From: Luidia sarsii
Lineage: Eukaryota > Echinodermata > Asteroidea > Paxillosida > Luidiidae
Assembly: GCA_949987565.1 (NCBI GenBank)
Contig: OX465114.1
Location: 6,290,832-6,354,831, forward strand
Length of the DNA stretch: 64,000 bases
Reading direction: 5' to 3'
Shown here in pieces: positions 10,331 to 19,700 of this stretch. Position numbers and translations under genes: made by a program. The number at the start of each line of letters is the position of its first letter. Positions within the stretch are counted from its first letter, which is position 1. The notes under the pieces are model-generated. The model saw only the letters and a list, made by a program, of their open reading frames with translations. It had not been told where the DNA came from and did no database searches.

Positions 10331-11884
10331 CTATACTTTCCTGTTTCTGGCGACGTCAGCGTAGACTGTCTCCGGCTCGCCGGTGACCTTTCGATTGGAC
10401 TCCTCAAAGGTTCCGAAGTCTAGCTCTGCGTAGACGAGGCCCTCTGCGTTGTGCCTTCTCGAGTCGACCTCCTCTTCCTCGGCTGGGTCTGAGACGGGAA
10501 CTTGACACGTTGAGGTGTCACTGCGCTTTGTAAGATATGGCGTGTCAGGCGGTGACTTACCGCCTGCTTGCTGGCCTTTGATGGCGGAGAATTGGGGCAC
10601 CTCGGCGGCGGTCGGCTTGGGCTTCTCTGGGTGAGGGCTGTCCGGCACCGTCTTCGCCTCGTCGTCCCCATTCTTCTGACAAGGCGGGGAAGGCGAAGCC
10701 TCGGCCTCTCCCGTTGACGAGGCCTCGCCGTCCGGCGCGCACTGAACTCGGGCGATGCCGGCCAGGCCGGCGTAGGAGACTACCCAGGGGGCGTGCTGTA
10801 TGCCGGACGCTCTCGGGCCGGCCGCTCGTGCCGAGCCCTCTGTGTCCGTAGACGTCAGGCCGCCGCTGATGATTCCACTCTTCCACTCGGGGCGGTGGAG
10901 TGGCGTGGGCCCGGCGCCCCGCCTGGCCCGTCGCACCGCGAGCGTCAGACCCACGAGGACCACGGAGACTGACAAGGCAGCAGCGAGACCGCTTGCGAGG
11001 TGAACCCAGTAGTAGTCGGCTCCACTATCGACCGTGTCGGCGTCGACAGCGTGACTCCCCGCTCCAGCGGCTGGGGGGTCGGACGTCTCGTCTCCCGCGC
11101 CGACGCCTGTGTTCGTGAGTCGATCGATCGTCGGACTGACCGTGAGTGTGGCAGGCTTCCGACGCTTGGACAAGAGTGTGCCCCCGTTGAAAACGCCGCA
11201 GGCAACTTTGCTGCCACTGAGTTCCAGGCCCACACGGTAAATCTTGAGCTCTCCTTCGTTTATTTCATAATTGAGAGGACTTTGATTTTGAGTTGGCGCC
11301 CGAAGTTTGGTGTCGTTTATGAACCACTCGACTGACTGCTGCAGGGAAGCGATTCCCTCAGTGTCATACGCGCAGTTCCACGTCACATTTTCACCTCGGA
11401 ATGCGGATTTAGAGGGTGGGTCCACCGAAGTTTCTATACTCTCTACGACCGTAACGTGCGATGTATCAGAAACCTCGGTCTTCGGTGATTGAGTGCCGTA
11501 TTGAGAAATTTGGGCCCAGTATTCGCCTGTATCACTCAGCTGTGCGTCAGGAATGATCAGCGTCCACCTCCTACCGTTTTTGGTCTCGCTGAAGTGCTTC
11601 AGCCCCGGGTATATGAATGTGAAATTGGAGAGTGCGCGTACAGATCCACTCTCGTTCCTCCGGTACCACTGGAAATCACACTGCTCTGGAGCGCAAGCAT
11701 TGGATTCTATTCTACAAAACAGTGTCACATTATTTCCTACCAGCCCGAATTGATTCGTTGGCATCTTTCTAAAGGAGCTGTTTGCTCCAGTGACGGATCG
11801 TGTCGACGATACTACTACCAATAAGACCATCAAGTACATCGTTGCACGGGGTGGTGAACACACCATGTTTCTGTCTGTTTGCAT
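10331..11884 (-). CDS. Two-Ig-domain transmembrane receptor with ITIM and ITSM tail
   Basis: One uninterrupted 517-residue frame. Residues about 16-33 are a signal peptide (MYLMVLLVVVSS core). Ig-like domain 1 spans about 42-147 (B-strand Cys57, FQWYRR at 71-76, DTGEY at 118-122) but has Ala where the F-strand cysteine should be. Ig-like domain 2 spans about 152-250 (Cys171, Trp187, Cys229). Five N-glycosylation sites lie at N52, N77, N87, N166 and N190. One membrane span (about 292-317) is followed by RRARRG. The ~195-residue tail carries LVYAEL (Tyr485), a canonical ITIM, and TVYADV (Tyr508), which fits the ITSM TxYxx[VI]; VSYAGL (Tyr371) also fits an ITIM. Such pairs recruit SHP-type phosphatases in known immune receptors, so an inhibitory receptor is inferred. 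An in-frame stop lies 9 bp before the ATG. The absence of introns is unusual for an Ig receptor; a 5'UTR intron is possible. Confidence 0.85.
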   Translation of the reverse strand: MQTDRNMVCSPPRATMYLMVLLVVVSSTRSVTGANSSFRKMPTNQFGLVGNNVTLFCRIESNACAPEQCDFQWYRRNESGSVRALSNFTFIYPGLKHFSETKNGRRWTLIIPDAQLSDTGEYWAQISQYGTQSPKTEVSDTSHVTVVESIETSVDPPSKSAFRGENVTWNCAYDTEGIASLQQSVEWFINDTKLRAPTQNQSPLNYEINEGELKIYRVGLELSGSKVACGVFNGGTLLSKRRKPATLTVSPTIDRLTNTGVGAGDETSDPPAAGAGSHAVDADTVDSGADYYWVHLASGLAAALSVSVVLVGLTLAVRRARRGAGPTPLHRPEWKSGIISGGLTSTDTEGSARAAGPRASGIQHAPWVVSYAGLAGIARVQCAPDGEASSTGEAEASPSPPCQKNGDDEAKTVPDSPHPEKPKPTAAEVPQFSAIKGQQAGGKSPPDTPYLTKRSDTSTCQVPVSDPAEEEEVDSRRHNAEGLVYAELDFGTFEESNRKVTGEPETVYADVARNRKV

Positions 11885-12274
11885 ATTAATCTATGAGCAC
11901 ATGCGATGGGTAAGACTCGTCTGACAGCACAAGCTTTTTTAACGTGTGAAGACCGTATCCACTGGTATCGCACAAGAGAAGGTCCGTACGCTCATGCAAA
12001 GGGACGATGCCAGGGAGGAACTGGATGCACCACGTTAGTGGGAAGCGTCACGAGAATGTATCGGCCCTCATCATGCACAGTAATAACCGTACTGTATTCC
12101 ATTCAATTCTAATTAAAATATCTCACTTCCGTGTACAGTGAAGAGGCAGAAAATTACACGACCTTGTTAAGTCAACACACTGCTATTGGCTCACGGCCAT
12201 ATCCGTGAATGAACTCAATATTAAAGGATGTAATACTTCATCATATCAAAGTAACACATTGAAGACGGTGTTTA
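11885..12274. other. 5' flank of the Ig receptor gene
   Basis: On the minus strand the sequence just before the ATG reads CTCATAG|ATTAATATG, which could be a weak splice acceptor for a 5'UTR exon or plain leader. No TATA box is evident. Confidence 0.3.
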
Positions 12275-12385
12275 TCCCTCCCTCCCTTCTCTCCATCCAT
12301 CCATCTATCCATCTATCATGTCCATCTATCCATCCATCCCCCACCCACCAATCCAGCCACCCACTGTCTCCACCCATACATTCAC
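12275..12385 (+). repeat. (CATC)n-like simple repeat
   Basis: Imperfect CCATCCATCTATC repeats. Open frames across it are artefacts. Confidence 0.9.
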
Positions 12386-12389
12386 ACAT

Positions 12390-14861
12390 CCATCAATATC
12401 ATGATTTATTAGATTCAGAAATGTAATATACAACATAAAAATAGTTCGTGAGTCTGTCTCATCAGTCCTCATAGAAGTCACCGCTGGGCTGCACAACGTT
12501 CTCCGCATAACTCTGCCCATTGGGGATAGCACAACAAACAGCAGTCCCCCATTCAGGAAACGATTCTCAGATCTCCTGGTTTGTCTTTCATAGAAGCAAA
12601 GGAAACAGTTAATTGCGTATTCCATTTCCTTGAGTGCTCTCTGCATGTTCCTCACTGTGTTTTTCCATCATTTTGTTTCCTCATAGTATTGTAACAAATC
12701 ACGGTAATGGTAATGGTAATATTTCCATATGGCTTGATCAGCTTCGTGCCCCAATCTCTACCCTATCTTTCTCCTTTGTTGGACAATATTCTGACCCAAA
12801 TCGCGCAAGCTAGAAATCTTACAGTTTATTATAAATCTCAATATTTAGAAGGACATAGCGTTTCGATCACAAGGACAAGTGACAAGGACTAGACCAAATA
12901 GAAAGGGAAGAGCAATAAGGACACGCATGACAAAGGACAAAGAGGATAGCTAGTTGGGTGGGATCAAAGGAAAGGTAGGATGTGGCTTAGTTAGTAGAGG
13001 GTGAATGGTCCAAGGAAACAGTCAAAGCAGCGAGAAGCGGCAGTGGAGTGAACACAAAAGGCGCTCTTCAGTTCTTTAATAACCGACTGGCAAAAATGAA
13101 GTGGTTGGAAATCACAGTTTTTCAAACTGCCCACTTTGAATAATAACAAGGTGCTTTGGATTAGCATCCTCGGGGAGACCCAGGTTACTCACAAGTGACC
13201 CTATTTTCATGCTGGGTAAAGTACTGCCAAGAATGGCACGAACTGGGATTGGTCGCAGTCGACCCGGGAAGCTAATCAACGCGTGTGTAAATCATTCGAC
13301 TCGTCGTTATTTCTAAAAGGACGCCCTCAGCTGACAGAAAGTTTCCCATGTAGTTTTGGCGAGTTTGGGATCTCAATTTCATCATGATGATGCTCAACAG
13401 ACTCTGAATAAAGTACCACTATGATCGACAGTCATAGCCGTCTAAATTCTATTCAATTTCCAACGAAGTGAAGACTGATTGGGAAATAATGTAGAATTTT
13501 GAAGAAAAACAAATTGGAAAGGAGATGTTGACCTGACCGCGACATACACCCGGGACTGCAAAACCATAGGTCTCAGGTTCCATTCCAATCAAAGTGTTCT
13601 TTTCCATTTTTTGTTGAAAGGTTCCCATTCTGTTTGTTCTTCATTTTGTTTGAAATTCTTCAGAGAAATTCTGACCGATCTTGAACTTTAGGGTTAACGT
13701 ACTAGTGCCAACACCACCCGAGTTATCCCAAACTAGGGTCGCCATATATTCATCGACATGCATGACTGAGGCACCCAACTCTAATCACAGGAGTCCGCCT
13801 ACCCTTGTGACACTGGTTTACACATAGAAAATGTAAAAAAAACCAAATCAATGAACTGGGAACTTTTGACTGGGAACTTTTGAACGTATTGAAAATTTGA
13901 TGGCGGGCAACTTGCAAAGACACAAGGGAGATTATCTGATCACAGCTGCGTTTGGTTCAGCCCTACAGATTTACGTTCGTCCCTCTTTGCTTGAAAATAA
14001 CATGGATATCATTTGTCGGAAACTTTCGAGGCTCACCGGAGGCCAATTTCGAGGACAGAATTTAGCGAAGTCAATTCAGACACTCACCGCCGTTGATTAT
14101 GTGTAGGGGATGATACACGTGAATCGTCCAGGAAGAAGCATGGTTGCTGCCTTTGACTCAAAATGCATGAATAGAAAGATATTCCGAACACAATAATTTG
14201 AATAGAGGTCTTTAGGGAAAATCTTATACACCGATTTGAAGTGCGAGTTTCATGAACGAAGAATTACTGTTGATTGTGATATGAACTTGCAAGGGATAAC
14301 TCCTTTCAGGTCCGCCCTCCGCCAGCCACTGTAGCCTAGACAGACTACACAGGGAGAGCCCCGAAATCGTGTGTTTTTGCCGGGTGCGACAAGCCTACTC
14401 CATCGGCCGTGGACATCGAGGACACCCTGCCGACCCAAAAGCCGACTGCAGGCAAGGGTCGGATTTGAGACGAACAGAATATTGTCAGCCCATGGGTCTT
14501 GCACCCTTTTGCATTTTTTTCTCTACCTAGGACTTACTTCGATGATCTAAATTTCCAATCTACTCGCCCCTACTCGTGGCAATGGATGCTTTGGGTCTGC
14601 GGGACCGCACAGCGAAGCAAGTGAAATCGCGTAAAAAAACCCGCTATTCTACGAACTCAGAATCATCGTCTTCAGGTTGTTGCGGGAGGAAACGTTACAA
14701 ACGTGCAGTCTGTATTGTACATATCCTGACGGTTTTTAAAAAGTGTCTCCCAAGCATCGGGCAATATCACATCAGCGTTATAACATCGTGTTCAATCTAT
14801 GAAGCAACGCGGTACATGACACTATACATTCTCGAATCCGTCACACGACCTCGACCAGCTC
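12390..14861. other. Intergenic; traces of repeats only
   Basis: A diverged fragment of the GACGTTTCGATC repeat family lies near 12840-12895. A minus-strand frame at 12326-12655 ends at AATAAATC but resembles nothing known. No gene recognised. Confidence 0.4.
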
Positions 14862-15010
14862 GTTGGCCAAGTGGCTAGGACACGTCGGCCCTAGAAGGAT
14901 TCGCGGGCTCTAATCCCGCCCATCATTTTTATCATCAGGCATTCGGCAAAGCATTGGGCACTCGGTGCTTAATACTTCGAGAAGGGAAAACCCTTATTAA
15001 AAATACCCAT
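14862..15010 (+). mobile_element. tRNA-derived SINE
   Basis: The head has an A-box-like TGGCCAAGTGG at about 14868 and a B-box-like GGCTCTAATCC about 40 bp later. The body (from about 14934) reads ATCAGGCATTCGGCAAAGCA and CGAGAAGGGAAAAC; a related body occurs near 52218-52275. The tRNA-like part does not fold as an intact tRNA, so this is taken as a SINE rather than a tRNA gene. Confidence 0.6.
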
Positions 15011-16300
15011 GGGTTATATATTTACTCTAAATAGTGGATAGAGGTTTCTATCATTCTAGAAACGACTAATGCAATAAGCAAACTTCAGACAATGTATTTT
15101 GCTCTGTCTATGTTTTTATTTTAACATGGCTTAATACAGGGCGAAAACCTTTTTAAATCTAGAATATAGTAGTATGTCTTTAATTAAAACATCCACAGTA
15201 AACATTGTGTGCATTTTCCATATTTCTTCTACAGTTAATTCATATAGGCAATCTACTTTGCTTTTGATGGCTGAAGTTTCATTGGCTTTTTTAATTTGTG
15301 AAGGTATTACAGTCATAGACCAGTGTAAATAATGAAACTGATGATAAACTAAATGTACTAAGTTAAACATCATATTATTATGCACAAATAGTTATTATAA
15401 AATTTAAATAACAATTTCTAATGAAAAATTACGAAAAATTTGAAAACTGTGACTAATTATTAAAAACAAAATCAAAAATAGAATTATTTTAAAATATGAA
15501 AAACGTAATTATTCTTGAAAGGAATTGAGACAAAACTAGTGTAAAAGCAGGGAAGGAATTTGAAAGCTAGCAAATATAACTGGATAAAGCATGGAGGGTG
15601 CTCCTAACTCGCCTTCTGGATGTTATAACTATATTATGTTTGAATAATTCGGTCAATAGATTCTCCCATCGGAAATCACGTAATTTTGGTTAACTAAAGG
15701 CCAACATTCAATTGGTACTATAACACGTGCACAAGATGAATTATGTAATATCTGAATGGTGCAGACGTTCATAGATTTCAGATAGGTTTTACTAGTACTG
15801 AAACGTCAGACACTGTGGATCTTTAGATTTGCATTTCGGTCAGCATGTTTGAAATTCATTTTGGTTTAGACGGCGCTCTCCTTCTCAGCTCTTTTAGGAG
15901 AATGGATTTCCATTTCTATAATAAAGTAAAAACTAAGAAGAAGTTTTTGCGAAAGCTTGAGTACTTTTCGAACATTTAAACATTTTTTTCCTCTTCGGTT
16001 AGATGAGTAAATAAAACCAATTCTTATTGAAATAGCTTAATATATACAGCTTCAATGTCAAATACATATTTTAAAATTGAATGCCATAATATATACAGCT
16101 TCAGTTTCAAAGACATATAATTATTTTTCAATGAAATAACATAGTATATACAGCATCAATGTCAAATACATATTTTTCAAATTGGAATAGCATAATAATA
16201 TACAGCATCAATGTCACAACACATATCTTTTTAAATTAACAACTGGCAACAGTTAATCAAGTTGAAAACAGTATTTGAGTAAACTTACAGTCTTTTCCAA
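15011..16300. other. Intergenic, no gene recognised
   Basis: Very AT-rich. At about 16030-16220 a degenerate ~55-bp unit recurs about four times (words ATATACAGCTTCAATGTCAA and ACATATTTT). Confidence 0.5.
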
Positions 16301-16308
16301 CTACGTCG

Positions 16309-16320
16309 TTTATTTTTATT
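16309..16320 (-). terminator. Candidate poly(A) signals of the lectin gene
   Basis: Two consecutive AATAAA hexamers on the minus strand about 110 bp past the lectin stop codon. Confidence 0.65.
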
Positions 16321-16427
16321 GAAAATTACAGAATATTGCCACTTATATCACTGCTAATACTAATATTGTCATTCCGGGATCAATTATGAATAATATGGTA
16401 TCTTATTTGAACGGTAAACATCGGATT

Positions 16428-16702
16428 TTATGGATCGACTTTGACTACGTCACATCCAACGACCGCATACCCCAGACAGAAAAGATCCCCATCTCTTGAA
16501 AGATCGACGAACTTCTCAGCAAAAAGTCGGCAGCGACCAGTAGTCGGAGCGTAGTCAAAGAACCAACAGTCGGCATCACGTTTGCACCGAAAGGTGCATG
16601 GCATGAGCGACCCGGTCAGGCTGGTTGATAGAGGACATGTGTTGATAGCGCACGGTCCCTCGCGAATCAGCTTGAAACCGCAAGATCCACGAACAGTGCT
16701 TT
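16428..16702 (-). CDS. Lectin exon 8: PAN/apple-like cysteine-rich module and stop
   Basis: Acceptor TTGTTCAG|AAAGC, 90 codons, then TAA at 16430-16428. Nine cysteines (369, 379, 384, 397, 401, 407, 419, 437, 445); the core CWFFDYAPTTGRCRLF matches the CxxFxY...GxCxL pattern of PAN modules, which bind proteins or carbohydrates. An odd cysteine count leaves one possibly free or intermolecular. A related exon copy with an internal stop lies at 28457-28719 (+). Confidence 0.9.
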
Positions 16703-19700
16703 CTGAACAAATAATCATATAAAACAAAATATTGCGAGTTATGTTACCGTTGAACAACTGATGTACTTAAATAAAAGTCACGTTTTCTTGTGAAAAAAAT
16801 TATGGATGGGAAACTTACTGGTAAAAGCAGCAGGTGACGGGCATTCGGTCATGGGATACTCTTCCACAATCACTTCGCAGAGCGTGAGGATGCTGTTAGT
16901 AGTTCGACCAGCAGGCTGGTTTCCGTCAATGTCGACACTGACGTAACGAGCCGGCGTCGGACTGTCGCATTTGAAGTCCAGGCGCGCTCCATAGACCAAC
17001 GCCAGGGAAGATGTCACCGCGGATCCGCAGATTGCATTTTTTGAAAAGTTGACATTCAAACCTAAGCGTACGACGGCTCCAGTCAGGCGCTCGGCTGTCA
17101 TTGAATTGAATATAAAATTGAACAAATCGAGTATATTAGTGTCAAATCAATAAAACGATGTATTCCGATTTGGATAAATATAAACTTTTCGTGAAGAAAA
17201 TTAACCAATTTGCCTCAGTGGGAAATTACATCTTTTTACAATTATTAACAAATGAAACCACAAAAACCATAGAATGACATTCGCATTACAAGAAGGAGTC
17301 GAACAATGAACTTGCAGTGCTTATAATGTCCAGTAGTACCCTCATTTCGTTAGATTATTCTCATGCAGAAAGTATTAATTCGGTAGGCTAATTCAACGGG
17401 CTACCGGATGTTCTATAGATCCTGCACACGACGTCGACCAGCTAGCTTTTAAGAAATCTGCACTACAAAGCAGGAATCGTGGTGTAGAACCCGTAATAGT
17501 TCTATACTGAAAATGCAATGCTTAATAATACGTCAATTAGGTTGTAACCCCTGTTGGAGAAGGTCAACAGTAAAACAAATGTTGATATACTGAAAGGAAG
17601 CAAACTTACGACAACAGTCTGCTCGGTTAACAATGGTGATTTTTCCAAGACAGTGGCTTGTCCCGAGATCTACTATCCACCAGGGATGCACCTCGATTTC
17701 TAAAAAAAAGTAGAAAACAATAATGAGGACACGCATTGTAATGTTTCTAAGAAGAGAGTATTGGATGCGTTTGGATGGAAGATAAAAGGCCTGGAAATTC
17801 TGCCTTACATTAGTGTGAAGCAATTAATTATTTAACCCTACTGTCAAGGCTATGAATGAAATGCAATACCAAAAAATAAAATCTTCATCACGCATTTACC
17901 AACATGCAAAGTGCTTGCTAATGGGTGCACCGTGTATAAACCTGCTCGTGGTTTCTTTAAATTGTGCACAGCGTTTGATTTTCTCTTTGCTTTTTCGTTA
18001 AGTCTTGTATTTAAAAACATTTCGTTAGTGGCGCGACATAGACGATTCATAGACGATACATAGTTTGATTTAATTTCCGCTAGTCACTTTCTACCTTACA
18101 TTTAGGAAGTTGTTTAAACCAGACTGAAGGGTTTGTCAATGTTTGCAACGACATTGATACAACCTGGGCAATGTTGTTCCAATTCACGGAAGCGTTCTTT
18201 GGCACTGCCACTTACCAGTAGCAGAACATGATCTGCCTTTTACTAGATGAGTAGATGGATTCCCATCAATAGCTAAATTGGCAGTGAATAAACCGTTTAC
18301 AGATGACTGGCAGGCCTGCTTCCCCGCCAGAGGCAATCCTTACAAAAGTCAAACAAATGATATATAAATAGGTGAATCGAAGTTGCGGTAATAAGCACAA
18401 ACCCTGTTGTGGTTGATACTGCCCATCAATAGGCATAGCTTAACAAACGGTTACTCCCCATCACGGGTGTTGTTCTAGCTAAGTAAAATGCATGAATACT
18501 ATTGGTAAGAAGACACGATTTAAGATTTCCGTTCAAGCAAGGATAACCAGTTAATTATTTACAGAGAGGCGAAAAAACATAATCAAGTTAAGCTGTAGCG
18601 TGATCTTGCACACAATTTATCTAATTAGGAACTTAGTGAGAAATTCTACATTTTTTCTTACGAAGTGCATTTTATTAGAACCTGTCCGGTCAGATAGCAT
18701 TCGTTTTACCTTGTAGCCCATAAATTTATAAGCATTGACAAATTCACGTTAAATGAGCGCGAGTGCTTCTTTCTGACATAAGCGCAGATAAGGACTCTCC
18801 AAGATGGCTAGTTAAATGCTTTTGGTTGGTGCACCGGCAAAATAGTTGACCATACTTTGGAAAGGCCACCATCTAAGCACTGAATGACTCCAATAGTAAG
18901 AGCGCTGGTACCCAACCCGGAGGTCTTGGGTTTAGGTCCAGTTCCAGTCAGGTTTTCCTATGCCATTTGCTTTCAAACTATACAGAGCTCGATTACTTCG
19001 TATTAGAACAGATTTAGAACGAATTTGTAAAAACATAAGAAAATGATGCTGTAGAAACCTACTGGTAAGCAGTTGAGTTGCTGGACATTTGGTCTCGTTA
19101 TACTCTTCCACCATCACTTCGCAGAGAGTAAGGACGTTATCATCCCTCACCCCAGGCTGGTTTCCGTCAATGTCCACACTGACGAAGCGGGCAGGCGTCG
19201 GTGGGTCGCATGTGAATTCCAGGTGCGCCCCATACACCGATGCCTGGGCAGAAGTTACCATAGACCCGCAGATCGCATTCTGTGAAAAGTTGCTGTTTAA
19301 ACCTGCACGTACGACGGCATATGTCAGGCGCTCGGCTATAGTAAATGGAAACAAAATAATGTTCAAATTGAAATCGGAGTCCTTTCTTGGAAATGATATT
19401 AATTCACAGTATGGTAAGCATGTACTTTTACGGGACACATTTGTAGCATTTACTTCTGTTTGAAAACGGAATATAAGCTATTTCGACTAATCTGTCGAAA
19501 AAATTGAAACCACAGCGTTTCAAACACAAAATATATTCGTTATAGGAAGACTTGCTGTTTAAACATGCACGTACGATGCCTGTCGTCAGGCGCTCGGTTT
19601 TCGTAAATGATTATAATGGATATTGTAAGTGCTATCTTTGAAAAAAATATACACATATTGTTTATGAAAATTGTTTTCGTTCAAGCCTGCTCGTGCGACA

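Noticed and set aside
12326..12655. 109-codon minus-strand frame ending near AATAAA
   Set aside because: Its end is a translation of the CATC repeat; no family resemblance.
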